From Tachypleus tridentatus (Eukaryota; Arthropoda; Merostomata; Xiphosura; Limulidae): DNA of 64,000 nucleotides. Where the stretch lies: the NCBI RefSeq assembly GCF_004210375.1, contig NC_134829.1, positions 31,636,034 through 31,700,033 on the forward strand, in the 5' to 3' direction. The notes below the pieces were generated by a model. That model worked only from the letters and a program-made list of their open reading frames with translations, was not told where the DNA came from and searched no databases. How positions within the stretch are numbered: position 1 is the stretch's first letter; each line of letters begins with the position of its first letter. Shown here one piece after another: positions 15,001-23,924 of the stretch. A program made the position numbers and the translations under genes.

Positions 15001-15615
15001 TTTTAAGGACGTTTTGAATAGAAGTGTTTTGTTTAACTAATTATAAATTAGTTAATTAATTAGTGATAATCACCTTACATAGGACGATTAATTATAAATT
15101 ATTTGATTAACTGATTATAAATGAATTAGTGTTAAACATCCTTTTTTATGGCGATTTAATTAGTTAAATATATTCTTGCTGAGATGTATATTGTACGAAT
15201 CAAAGTCGCCCATCATAACGGTCTGAAAATACGTTATAATTTGTGACGTATCCATTCATCATGGCCGCCTCCAATGGCAATCTAGCGTGATAACCCTAAC
15301 GTGATAACTTTTAGAACTATAACCTTGTCATCTCTGGTTACATCAACACCCTCTTCTCCTTCCCCCAACACTGGGACAACCAATCAGCGTGGAACAGTAT
15401 CCTTTAGACGTTGAAGTGGGACCCTATTTATGTATTTTCATGTGTATCAAGGGTGAAAATAATTAAACAATGATATAGAAACGAGGCTAAAGGTCGTATA
15501 ATATAATTTCAAGTGTGTCTTGTTGTATTAAGTGCTTACTTTATTACAGGCTTTCGAACAGTTGACGCAAGACTACTTCCACAGCAAAGAACGCCACCAC
15601 GATTCGTTTGAATGA
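1..15615 (+). CDS. Coiled-coil protein gene, 3' part (gene-level span)
   Basis: This span is read as one multi-exon gene: exons 612-728, 7186-7307, 8658-8756, 11185-11587, 13120-13562 and 15550-15615, with a possible extra exon at 1-51. Every junction uses GT/AG and the phases agree (1, 0, 0, 1, 0), which random open frames would rarely do. The visible product is about 416 residues. It is hydrophilic, with no membrane segment. The middle is heptad-like and rich in Leu, Lys, Gln and Glu (exons 7186 to 11380), followed by a basic Ser/Lys-rich linker and a charged C-terminus. It looks like the coiled-coil tail of a cytoskeletal or scaffold protein, but I recognise no family and assign no function. 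Introns are 1.4-6.5 kb and full of SINEs. It converges on the transporter gene on the other strand. Confidence 0.75.
612..728 (+). CDS. Coiled-coil gene exon (SSDDQRDWKNIP...)
   Basis: A pyrimidine-rich tract (tctgtctctttgcag) precedes the exon and a donor gtaaga follows it. Reading from 614 gives 38 codons without a stop, starting SSDDQRDWKNIPKDS and ending LECGDLKRTTE. The two other frames contain stops. The exon leaves one base, which joins the TT at the start of exon 7186. It is acidic and polar and I see no known motif. Confidence 0.6.
970..1524 (+). repeat. LTR-like interspersed repeat, copy 1
   Basis: This stretch shares long diverged blocks with 55345-56060: tattacg(t/c)aagtc, gaagctataattg, aaactaca(a/g)aattt, ttaacttcagtgaattaact and attcagttctaga. 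A SINE interrupts its right side. It is probably an LTR or other terminal repeat of an unidentified element; I see no coding part here. Confidence 0.5.
1525..1799 (-). repeat. tRNA-derived SINE (major family)
   Basis: Full-length family member. In sense it has a tRNA-like head (A-box-like tggccaggtgg, B box ggttcgaatcc), a body with ccactattcgttggtaaaag and a tail ending in aaacaaacaaac. The same description serves for the copies below. Confidence 0.9.
1831..1980 (+). repeat. Major SINE copy with head deletion
   Basis: The first bases gggcttggcatg join directly to ggggcgttatg, so most of the tRNA-like head, including the B box, is missing. It sits about 30 bases after an inverted copy. Confidence 0.8.
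2703..2970 (+). repeat. Major SINE copy
   Basis: Head with ggttcgaatccccgtcacac, full body, short tail. In the first long intron of the coiled-coil gene. Confidence 0.85.
3502..3770 (-). repeat. Major SINE copy
   Basis: Tail tttgtttgtttgtttt on the left, head ending ggccgtttcaggcc on the right; B box degenerate. Confidence 0.88.
3931..4187 (-). repeat. Major SINE copy
   Basis: Intact B box (ggattcgaacccgcga) and head end (ggccatgccgggccc), with small body deletions. Confidence 0.88.
4314..4564 (-). repeat. Major SINE copy
   Basis: Third minus-orientation copy in a row within about 1 kb. The anticodon-side part of the head is deleted. Confidence 0.86.
4590..4682 (+). repeat. Short SINE, second family
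   Basis: Family of about 115 bases: head with B-box-like ggggttcgattcc, then ctcggtgggctcagcagata, gatgtggctttgctataag and a tail aaaacacacacac. This copy lacks the first bases. Confidence 0.75.
4683..5539. other. Intron sequence, nothing recognised
   Basis: AT-rich sequence between a short SINE and a hAT relic. No convincing exon, repeat or hairpin seen. Confidence 0.5.
5540..6481 (-). mobile_element. hAT/ZBED-like DNA transposon relic with BED-type zinc finger
   Basis: Terminal inverted repeats agagatgccaac and gttggcatctct bound about 940 bases. Weakly matching 8-bp flanks (ttcactgc and accactgg) are consistent with an old hAT duplication. On the minus strand, about 5990-5810 encodes KFRKEYSAKYPVIAS, then SHAFCTICHIDFSVAHGEIN and SRHTKSTSHQQKA. 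This is the Cys2-His2 N-terminal finger seen in ZBED-like hAT proteins. Frameshifts and stops surround it, and no transposase core remains. Confidence 0.6.
6482..7185. other. Intron sequence, nothing recognised
   Basis: AT-rich sequence leading to the acceptor at 7185. No repeat family recognised. Confidence 0.5.
7186..7307 (+). CDS. Coiled-coil gene exon (heptad region)
   Basis: The acceptor is ttgttttag and the donor is a perfect gtaagt. Two bases complete the previous codon, then 40 codons follow, including ENAINQRLELLQELLKQKKD, a typical amphipathic coiled-coil stretch. The donor lies only about 23 bases from the start of a 37-bp tandem array. Phase 0 at the 3' end matches the next exon. 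Confidence 0.75.
7331..8218 (+). repeat. 37-bp minisatellite, about 24 copies
   Basis: The unit reads actttaataccaacaccact then gtctgctatgtattagg, with variants such as gaattt, accgtctgctgtg and ctattatatatt. It starts about 23 bases after the donor of exon 7186-7307, inside the intron. No spacers, so not a CRISPR array. Confidence 0.97.
8658..8756 (+). CDS. Coiled-coil gene exon, 33 codons
   Basis: The acceptor follows ccctcgcacag and the donor is aag|gtaaag. Exactly 33 codons are open in phase 0 (KTQSLDKTMHCSHKD ... KISTQLK). The exon is basic and polar and continues the coiled coil. It is too short to be found as a stand-alone open frame; support comes from its splice sites and phase. Confidence 0.65.
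8757..9289. other. Intron sequence, nothing recognised
   Basis: Between exon 8658-8756 and a short SINE. A 63-codon open frame at 9042 has no coding features I trust. Confidence 0.45.
9290..9408 (-). repeat. Short SINE, second family
   Basis: Full length: gtgtgtttcttatagcaaag to gtactacccggggcacc. Confidence 0.8.
9741..9970 (+). repeat. Major SINE copy, tail missing
   Basis: Head cagcatggccaggtgggtta, full body up to gggacggatggcgcagata. The last part is absent. Confidence 0.86.
10308..10584 (-). repeat. Major SINE copy
   Basis: Full length, with substitutions in the body. Confidence 0.88.
11185..11587 (+). CDS. Coiled-coil gene exon, coiled coil plus basic Ser-rich linker
   Basis: The exon starts right after ttttacactactag in phase 0. 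The Met there is internal in this model, though it could serve as a start in an alternative transcript. It ends at ttct|gtgagt, leaving one base. The 134 codons first give a coiled coil (QDQLVQLNRTLEEIDSDLSK, then AEHELGETFRELN) and then a basic, Ser/Lys-rich linker (KKRNSKNSPFRKSPSET). The frame stays open past the donor to 11748, but that extension becomes hydrophobic and AT-rich, as intron would. This is the longest and best supported exon of the gene. Confidence 0.85.
12041..12315 (+). repeat. Major SINE copy
   Basis: Full length, from agggcccggcatggccaggt to tccaaaaacaaacaa, in the intron before exon 13120. Confidence 0.9.
12443..12562 (-). repeat. Short SINE, second family
   Basis: Diverged full-length copy with a tgtg-rich tail. 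Confidence 0.7.
12718..12982 (-). repeat. Major SINE copy
   Basis: Full length with a small deletion in the body. It ends about 140 bases before an exon acceptor of the plus-strand gene. Confidence 0.88.
13120..13562 (+). CDS. Coiled-coil gene exon, charged C-terminal region
   Basis: The acceptor attctttccag leaves CA, which joins the T of the previous exon to make Ser. About 147 codons follow: SQVVETSSTENICGF, then TLGNFVEAQIRERIM and later EYYNTCDHRNIENTK. The exon is rich in Arg, Lys, Glu and Ser, with no Cys/His pattern or membrane helix. Two donors are possible, both phase 0: gtaaga at 13521 and gtatgt at 13563. The second adds 14 codons and ends LAEIK, which flows well into AFEQLTQDYF of the last exon. 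Confidence 0.8.
13737..13797 (+). repeat. Short SINE, third family, 3' fragment
   Basis: Family with head cagcggtatgtctgcggact, B-box region gtttcgatacccgtgg, then gggcagagcacagatagccc and a tail tttgtgcttaa...caaac. Only the second half is present here. Confidence 0.6.
14063..14320 (-). repeat. Major SINE copy, left member of a tandem pair
   Basis: It shares with the next copy the unusual variants cacagctgggagggcgagc and aagcgc(a/g)cgccttaacgcg and is flanked by the same aaagtaaag-like sequence. Confidence 0.9.
14332..14602 (-). repeat. Major SINE copy, right member of a tandem pair
   Basis: Near-identical to its neighbour except a longer head portion. The flank agtaaagaagt recurs after it, suggesting duplication of SINE plus target sequence. 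Confidence 0.9.
14638..15425. mobile_element. Nonautonomous element with long (about 190 bp) inverted termini
   Basis: The left end (gagccccaccc..., with aaagaac and then ctgattggctg) matches, in reverse complement, the right end around 15200-15425 (cagcgtggaacag..., ending gaagtgggaccc). The similarity is diverged and continues to ggcggccatg on both sides. The centre (14880-15190) is AT-rich with degenerate repeats containing taattaatta and gaattagtgtt. I see no coding capacity. It lies in the last intron of the coiled-coil gene. The superfamily is unassigned. Confidence 0.6.
15550..15615 (+). CDS. Last exon of the coiled-coil gene
   Basis: The acceptor is gtgcttactttattacag. Twenty-one codons (AFEQLTQDYFHSKERHHDSF and a final Glu) precede TGA. 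The phase is 0, matching either donor of the previous exon. The peptide is acidic and helical, so the coiled-coil character runs to the end. Confidence 0.65.
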   Translation, partial: AFEQLTQDYFHSKERHHDSFE

Positions 15616-15924
15616 CTATGGATCTTATTATACAAGAATTGCATACAAATTGCTTATTGTTTTTAACCAAACAAGTTTTCTTCAGCTGTAACTAGAGTGT
15701 TTACACAAACGTGTAGGGTTGTGTTTTTTAACTTCGAGTGTATTTAGAATAACAAGCCATTACAATCCAACTTTGTAATTTTAATTATCATTTTGAAATG
15801 AAACAGGACTACTTCATTCAGTTTCGTTACGGATCAGAAAACTTTTATGATTTTTGAATGTCATAAATTTATTTTATCATATTTCCACTGTATTCGAAGT
15901 AGAAGTAGCCACCTAGATTTAGAA

Positions 15925-15930
15925 AATAAA
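15925..15930 (+). terminator. Candidate poly(A) signal AATAAA
   Basis: The canonical hexamer lies in aaaataaataaataatac, about 310 bases after the stop of the plus-strand gene. The region is AT-rich, so chance is a real alternative. Confidence 0.35.
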
Positions 15931-16399
15931 TAAATAATACAAAAGTGTTTTTACATGTCTAGAAATGAAACTAAATAGTATTTAGACTACTTGATTATCA
16001 TCAAGAGAAACGTCTATAACATTTATTCGCTTCTGTTTGAATGAGATATCCTATTTGTATTTAGTTTTATTTCAATTGTTGGCTCACATTTATGTTGATT
16101 GTGTTTAAAATTATATCAGTTTAGGAACAATTCTGAATAATAGCACAAAAATTCACTTTTCGTATTGTGTCAAAACCCATTAACCAACTCTGACAGTTTA
16201 AAGAAATCGTCTGTGCTCATCTGCTGCGGCATATTGTTTACGCGGGAAATGAAATAGCAGAACATTACAAATAACGCAGTCAAAATTAATGTTTATGAAA
16301 ATACAAAATGATAAATTAGAAATTAAATACTTATCTTAATTATTTAATAGATGGCAATAATATTGGTTCTGTAATTCAAATTTAACCATTTTAACTGCA

Positions 16400-16720
16400 A
16401 ATAAAAGAAAACAATATACTAAATACACTCTAACCTTTCATATAACTTACAAAACATAGATCAAATCACTTGTAAAGTTCACCACTATATGAAAATCTTA
16501 TATATTACACAGTGTAAGAAGTGCAACCATAAATATATTAAACAAACCCAAACAATAAATACTTGCTAACACTAAAAAAAGCTTTTCGTGTTGCTCAGAA
16601 CTTTAACCAATCTGAACCTTCTATCAAACATGGTTGTCTAAAGCTGATAAGGGGACACAAATAAACTTACTTGGATTGCCACTTTTAACACCGTTAACAC
16701 TTGCTATCAACAACGTTTGA
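16400..16720 (+). mobile_element. GIY-YIG endonuclease remnant (degenerate)
   Basis: One frame gives LYITQCKKCNHKYIKQTQ followed by frame-broken sequence and later GDTNKLTWIA. This resembles the YxxxCxxCxxxYIGQT start of the GIY-YIG domain at the end of retroelement polyproteins. It is short and has stops. Confidence 0.35.
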
Positions 16721-16934
16721 TTTTTTTTCTGTTAGTTAAATATTAAATTTATATTTTGAGTTTTATGTCGTTATCTTTAATTATTCATCTAACTTAATTA
16801 AAATCTTTAATATTCAACAATACATTATTTATAGTTAACTGACCACTTATTTTTACCTATTTTTTATAATTATGTTATTATTATTGTTATTACGAACAGA
16901 TAAATTACGGAAAGCTCTACACTATCACAGTGTC

Positions 16935-17042
16935 ATGTCTGCAGACTTACAACACTAGAAACCACGTTTCGATACCAGTGGTAGGCATAGTACAGATATC
17001 CCATTGTATAGTTTTGTACCTAACTACAAACAAACAAACATA
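16935..17042 (+). repeat. Short SINE, third family
   Basis: tgtctgcagacttacaacac to caaacaaacaaaca, nearly full length. Confidence 0.75.
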
Positions 17043-17566
17043 GTAGGAAATTAAAAATAAATAAATACGTATAAACTAAACTGTCTTATTTATGTTAACA
17101 GTCTATGCACGAAAATTTATCACTTTTTAACAATGAATAAAAAAATCAAAGCAAAACAATATTCTTATAAATAAATTTCAAAATATTCTCAAACTAACTC
17201 TCACGTAAAATTCAGAGTTAAAACTTTTGCGAAAACAAATTTATATAAAATTTATCATATCAAATAAATTGACTCTAGCGCCAGTAACATGGAGTTAAAA
17301 AAAAAGTGAGGATATACCCGGTGGCACAGCGGTATGTCTGATAGAAACTTTACTTAAGAGGAATGCAAGACTTAAGTTGAACCGAGACAAAAGGTTAACA
17401 GATACCACTGTCAGTTTTAATCACGGTCGTATAAGATGATTCGCTATGTAGTAGGTGAAGAACGTATAATGGGGGATATCGGAAAGAAAGAAACAAGAGG
17501 AAAGACACGAGAGCATTGCACTGTTTATTTACTTTTGTATAAATTTATATTATTTTAAAAAGCTTG

Positions 17567-17630
17567 TTGTGGGCAGAGCGCAGATAGCTCATTGTGTAGC
17601 TTTGTGATTACTTCAAAACACCAACAAAAC
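17567..17630 (+). repeat. Short SINE, third family, 3' half
   Basis: ttgtgggcagagcgcagata and gtgtagctttgtgatta. A matching head (ggtggcacagcggtatgtct) lies at 17319-17340, so the two may be one SINE split by about 230 bases. Confidence 0.65.
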
Positions 17631-18755
17631 ACCGACTATTAGACATGATTTAAAATCATATATTAAAAACAAAGGCGGATTTTGGGTGCTATGACTTCAA
17701 ATGTCCCCAAATTTACTACCAGTCAATATTCGGGGATAGTTGTAGATGTTAGGCTTAAGGTCATAGCGTGTTCTTTAGTAAAATTACCTTTAACTTCTAC
17801 CTTATAAAACATGAAACCTTCACACGTAAATTATTACTGCAGGATAACAAGAATTATACAGCTTTTACCTAGGCAGTTTAGTAATGATTGAACACTTATC
17901 TACCTTTGACTATATTATTCAAGTGTAAAACGGAATAACTGAGACAAACTTATCTGTTTAAAGTTGACCTATCCAGACCTCGTATACTGAGAATTACAAA
18001 TAAACCCGTTGAATTATATTCTAAGCTAGTATTTATATTATCTAAATGACCTCGAAATTCTAGTGTTCTCATGAGGATCATTTTAAAAATGGCGTTACCA
18101 TGACATCCATGGAGGATTTATTATTAAATTGATTGAAATGTTTGTTACAAAACATTTGAAATAAATAAATAATTTTCCTGGTTGTATAACCACAAAACGT
18201 GGCTATCAGCTAAAAATGAACTATATTTATAAAAAATATTCTTTTACATTTAAATTTTAATCGGACTATGACTATTCCTTTCGACAGTCTATAAGGAAAC
18301 ACTCTATCTGGGAAAAGTAAACCAGGAATATTAACATTAAATTATCTTATTTATTAAAAATTGCTAATTGCATTCTACCTTATATAAAGAAAACAATATC
18401 TATAGGTAAATAATGTGCACTATAATTAGTATTTTTACTTTATTCTAATGACAGTTATGTGGGATAGATCTTAAAGTAACTAAAGTATAGATTCTGAAGC
18501 TAAGTCATCAACATAACAGATGGTAAGAACGTAGGAGCTAACGTGACTCTTCAAAAATGTATTTTCGTAGAAGTAAAAGATATACACTAGCCATATTTAA
18601 AGTGAAATCGGATTCCTAGAAATATCAGTTACCTGTTTAAAGTTGAGTTTATATAAAACAGTGCAATTATTGTTTATATAAAAATTAGGGACATATAGAA
18701 TATTAACACAGAACAATCAAGTAAAATAAGATGAAAAGGAAGGGCTGAGTTAAAT
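17631..18755. other. Intergenic sequence, nothing recognised
   Basis: AT-rich sequence without long open frames, hairpins or known repeats, up to the 40-bp array. Confidence 0.5.
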
Positions 18756-18917
18756 ACAGCTAATCCTGACTAATGATAATTTGTTATAAATAAAAACAGC
18801 TAATCCTGACTAATGATAATTTATTATAAATACAAACAGCTAATCCTGACTAATGATAATTTATTATAAATAAAAACAGCAAATCCTGACTAATGAAAAT
18901 TTATTATAAATAAAAAC
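18756..18917 (+). repeat. 40-bp tandem repeat, 4 copies
   Basis: The unit acagctaatcctgactaatg followed by ataatttattataaataaaa is repeated with starts at 18756, 18796, 18836 and 18876. Confidence 0.95.
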
Positions 18918-19239
18918 AAGCCCAAACAAAAATAAAAAACGCTGCATCAATCAAACGCATCCGCAGGATACGGGCTATAATGTGGGATATAAGGTATCCT
19001 AGGTTTTGGAGGTGAGTGAAAATAGGACACACACTGTGGTGGGGATACACCGTCTATCGGTCTTAACTTCTTCATCATTCTCACTTGGAAATTATAAATG
19101 ATAAACTATCATGTGAAATACTTTTAAAAAGCATCTAAATACAGAATAGCCGCAAAATGTAATAAGCAAAATATTCTAAAAACAATATTGACGAATATAT
19201 TTTAAACTTAACTACATTACATCTTATTCACGTAGATGG

Positions 19240-20530
19240 TTTTTGGAATGGAAGTTTTATCTACTTAAAAAACTAAAATTTAAATTATCCCGTATAAAAT
19301 TAAAGGAATGCCACATAGATTTTTCATTTCATCAGTTAAAATATAAAATTCAAGAATTACAAGAAAAAATATGTTATAATTATAATTCCCATTGATAAAA
19401 TTAACTGTAATTTTGGTTCTACATATTAATTATGATAAAATAAATCAATAGTACACAAACACTTAAATTTACTAACAATTAATAGTTTCATTAAAGCTTA
19501 TGAAAAACTTTATCCTAAATTAAATTCTTTGTAAATTTACCTTTTCTATATGATATTCCTAAACTTTATAAATCTCTGAATAATTTAGATTTCTAGTTCA
19601 ATAAGAACAATTATTAATAACCTGCCACGTTATTAAATAAATTACCTAATATTACCTAAACATGCATTTTGGATAATAAAAAATAATCAAACCATATTAG
19701 AATATCTAAGAAATTGTGATATAAAACATAAAAGATATATTAAATTTCTGCATTGATAATAATTATATATTTTTCAATAACCAAATCTTTAAACAAATAA
19801 TAGGAGTTCCAATGGGAGTTAACAACTATTCTCAGTGATGTCGAGAAAACCCACTTGTAGAGAATATATGTGTAAAACGGCTCTTTTGGGTTGGGAAAAT
19901 ATTTTACGTAGAGGAGCGAACAACGGAAAAAGGTCGAAACATTGTTCACTCTTCTACTTAAATATTTTCTCAACCCAAACGAGCCGTTTTTACACACATA
20001 TATATATAACAACTATTCTACTTGCTTTGTAAATTTATATCTTTATTTTTATGAGAATAGTTTTATTGAAAATTACATAAACCCAGATATACTTGCTTTA
20101 ACTTGAAGATATATAGATAATTTAATAATTTTAAATATTCCTGAAATAAATAATGTTAATAACACTATTTATCCAGTAGAATTAGAAACTGAAACTACTT
20201 TAATATCTAATGTAGAAGCACATCATTCAGATCTTTAAATTAAAATAATTGATAATAATATCAATCTAAACCCTCTGTTAATATTAATGAACCATACTCT
20301 TATGTTATAATACTTATAAACTTCACAATTATTCAGATTCTCTAAAATTTTAATAACTTACAATATTTCATTACTAATGTTGAAATATTGATATAAAAAT
20401 TTATATTTAATTGATTCAATAAAGAAAATCTAAATAAAATTATTGAAATATTCTGTGATAAGTATACGAATGTATTAAGTAAATATAAAGGAGTAAAAAT
20501 TAAATAAATTTTACTGAAATTTTCTGATAA
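19240..20530 (+). mobile_element. Reverse-transcriptase pseudogene (GVPMG / RYIDN type)
   Basis: Either side of a small insertion, the plus strand encodes YIFFNNQIFKQIIGVPMG, then LYLYFYENSFIENYIN, RYIDNLIILNIP and TIYPVELELETT. The order QxxGxPMG, LYxYxYE, RYIDDL and IYPxELE fits an RT gene of the kind widespread in invertebrate genomes. The catalytic RYIDD reads RYIDN and stops are frequent, so it is dead. Clade not assigned. Confidence 0.6.
19838..20012. mobile_element. Short insertion made of Penelope-like terminal sequences, 12-bp TSD
   Basis: About 165 bases are flanked by aacaactattct on both sides (ending near 19837 and 20020), exactly splitting the RT relic after GVPMG. The insert begins with cgagaaaacccacttgtag, which also occurs (rc) at the 5' end of the Penelope element near 39540-39580. 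It continues as an imperfect palindrome with arms of about 56 bases (acggctcttttgggttggg and caacccaaacgagccg). The second arm matches the Penelope 3' ends near 37280 and 63800-63850. Confidence 0.65.
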
Positions 20531-21797
20531 CTATTTTTAGTTATTAATAAGGTAATTTAAACAAATTGGCACTACTTTATGCGGATGAACATCTTATCAA
20601 ATCTAAAGGCGTGTTTAGAGTCTGAAAATTTGCAGTTACAATGAACGCAATGGGTGGCGGTTGGGAGTTACACTTGTTAGTTTAGATAATTAGAATCTTT
20701 GTACTAGTATAATTTGTCTACTGGGCTACTAATTAGTGTCTTATCATCATAATAGGGGCTGGAATGCAACTTCAGAAAGTACGTTTTTTTAACTTACTTT
20801 CCTCGAATATTGTAGTACCTTATTTTCATGTCTTTATAATTTATTTATTTTTAATATCGATACTTTTTTCTTCTCATTCTTTACTTTGAAGAGCAGTCAG
20901 TCACCTTCCCACAACTGTCTGTAGGCAGTGAAGGGTGATATAAATGTGAGACGTTGTGTACTTCAACACCCACACCTCGCATTTTAAATTTCTTTTTTTG
21001 ATTATTTTATTCTTAATGTGAGACTAGTGAATGGAGGTTAAAACTAATAGTGTATCTCCACCGCAATATGGGTCCTACTTCCCAGTCACCTCAAAAACCG
21101 AGGGTACATTTTATATCCAATATTATAGCCTTTAACCTGAGAATACTTTCGACTGATGCAAAGTTTTTTTTTAATTTTTCTTTGAGCTTACTTTTGTTTA
21201 TAACAAAAAATAAGTATACACTGTTAGCCAAAATCTTAAGGCCAATGAATGTATGTAGGCTAATTTCATAGTGTTCACACTTTCCTTATTAAATGCTAAA
21301 GAAGGTTTTTATTTTTATTTTCCCTTTTCTTATTTTCATTTTTCGAAGCTCTATTCAAATAAGTGGTTGAGTCTAAGAACGCAAATGCATATTTTTTCTT
21401 TATGTTCATTGGCCTTAAGATTTTGGCCAGCAATATATATATATATGTATATCGCGTCTCTCTTTGACTAATTTCCGACTGTGTATTTAGATTTGTAATG
21501 TTTCAGTGTAACGTTTGTTTGAGTATAAATATAAAATGCAAACAAATTTATATCGTTGTTAATTTCGCTCTTTTTGGTTGTTGTTGTTCCTTGAAATGTT
21601 TAAGTTTACGGCTCAATTTCTCACGGTGGACAGAGCGCTGGACAAAACAAAAGCAACAACGATCTTTGCCACGTTAAATGAAACGCACACGAGTAATTAT
21701 CCACATGCTTTGATTTAAATCTGTCCAATCAGATTTATTTTTAAAACTTATATTTACATCTTACCCTCAATTTCACCATTCTTCTCTTACCCTGATA
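20531..21797. other. Intergenic sequence, nothing recognised
   Basis: Follows the RT relic. Open frames at 21050 and 21271 are hydrophobic AT-rich shadows. No repeat family recognised. Confidence 0.45.
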
Positions 21798-21950
21798 ACA
21801 TGGCCTGGTGGTTATGTTGCTCAACTTACAACCTATGTCTATCAATCCCACTATTCGTTTGAAGAAAATTAACCTACAGTTCGTAGTAGGTGGGTTAATA
21901 GACTCAGCAAATAGTCCCATGTGGCTTTGCTATAAGAAAACACGACACTG
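21798..21950 (+). repeat. Degenerate SINE fragment
   Basis: catggcctggtggttatgtt, atcaatcccactattcgtt and gtggctttgctataagaaa suggest a rearranged or chimeric SINE. Old copy. Confidence 0.5.
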
Positions 21951-22782
21951 TCTTACACTTTTAACACTTATCAGCCTTTTATGTACTGTTCATAAGAATG
22001 CTTTTGTATGATCATAGCTGCTATTTTCTGTTATACTGACTTCTTTAAATACAATTTGAACAAAGCAGTAGCTATTGACTAGTGTAAGTTGTAGACCCTT
22101 AACTAGTTCTGCTACCCGTCTTATTATAAGGTCTACGAACTTGACATCAGAGACAGTAAAATCCAGAGCATTGGATCCTACATGAGAAAATTACATTGTT
22201 TTCCAACAGAGGAGCTAATATCTGGCACCCCTTTTGTAGCAATATGGAGGTTTTACAAATTCAAAAATAAAAGAAAACAAATTATTTTACAAGGGGAAAA
22301 ACAAAATTTTAAATAAGAAATATTGCTTTTTATTTGTTAACAAACTAAAGGTTCAAAGCAGACAAGTTTTGTTTGTTTAAATATTTTGTCTGATTGTGTT
22401 GTATTAGAGCTCTATAAGCAAGTAAAAAATAAATTATTCAAATTATATGTATTCAACTTTAAAATGATTAATGTATGCAAATAATAACGGAACTTCTAGA
22501 ATTTTTTGTTTGGTTCGGCAGGTGGAGCGACAGATGAGCCAATTTCTAGCACCATTGTTTTAGCAATAATTATTTCAAGATGATTTTTACTGACAGATTG
22601 AAGAAATAATTGTAGTCTAAAGAAATATTTCTGGCTATCATGTGTGCATTAGCAAACGATTATCGAAACCCCATTTTAAAGTTGTAAGCTAGCAGACATA
22701 CCACAGAGCCACTGTGCAGGAGGCCTCCAAAAACTTTCCTTTGAGTCTTCATCGCTGTATTTCACTTGCTACGAAATTTACT

Positions 22783-23015
22783 TTAACCTGTTCAGTGCCG
22801 TAGACGAGATAACTCGCCCAAGCCGATCGGTAACACAGTGCCACGGAGGAGTTAATTCGTTCTCAATGATACCTAACTTCAACGCTAGATGTCAGCACCA
22901 TGCATGCATTTGACCTACTTACAAATTGTTTCATTTTCGATCCAAAATGGCGTCACGAAAAAGTTACAAAATGAAGAAGCATTAGAGTTGTATTATAGCA
23001 GCTGAAATACTTGAC
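22783..23015 (+). mobile_element. piggyBac-like 5' end fragment
   Basis: A TTAA at 22783-22786 is followed by cctgttcagtgccgtagacg. About 160 bases on comes ATG with MASRKSY, and after a one-base slip NEEALELYYS, which looks like a piggyBac-type transposase start. No further transposase is visible and no matching right end was found. Confidence 0.35.
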
Positions 23016-23924
23016 AGTTAACAAGTGAATGTCACTGTAATAACACTAAAGCAGCTAATAATAAATCTTAGTTCATCTTGTTTTGTGTTTGGCTTAAATA
23101 TCTGAAATACAACTATTAAAAACTCGTCAAATTAGAAACTTTTCCTTTTGGTTTATAACAAATTATTGACTTTTCACAATTCAGTATATAAGGTGTGTTT
23201 ACTGGACCATAGATTTCTAAATAGTAGTACACTAAACTTTTGCAGTAAATGTAATTTCACAAGTAAAGAAAAAAATTTTGAAATAGAAGTAAATGTGGAG
23301 ATGGCTAATGCCAGTCCTTCAAAAACAATGCCAACATTTTTACATTGATTTACATGTTTACATTGATTTTGTAAGACTGATGTCAGCCATCCCTACTTTT
23401 ACTTCCTTGTTTGAAAATTTGTTTTAGTAGTTTGTTTGTTTTCTAGTGTATTGTTTAAACAAACATGGGAGGATTGTATTTATAACCAAGTTATAAATGC
23501 AATGAGTTTCTAAGTGTAATATTTATTGTTTATTTACTGTTGGCTGGTAATTCCTATTTCACCCAATACATAAGATTTTTGAAGGAACAGCAAATTTCTG
23601 TTAGACAGACAATTTTAAGAGGTAATGATAACATCGCTTACACTAAAATAATGTGTGTGTTTTTTAAATGCTACTACTTAATAAGACTTATAAAAACACA
23701 AACTCTGTTTGAGACTATGTCACCTCAGTGAAGTTGGTTGGCACCCTTGTTTTGGTTCTTGAGTTATCATATAAAACAAAAGAAACGAGGAATTTATACT
23801 TTTAGCTACGACATTCACAGCCATTCCTAGAACTTGTGACTCAGTCTTTAACATAGATATTGTTATAAAATGAAACACTGTATAGTATTGTAATGTTCTG
23901 ACGACTTACTGAGGAGATATTTAA

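Noticed and set aside
19740-20012. 90-codon minus frame
   Set aside because: It runs through the palindromic Penelope-derived insert and the antisense of an RT relic; a shadow.
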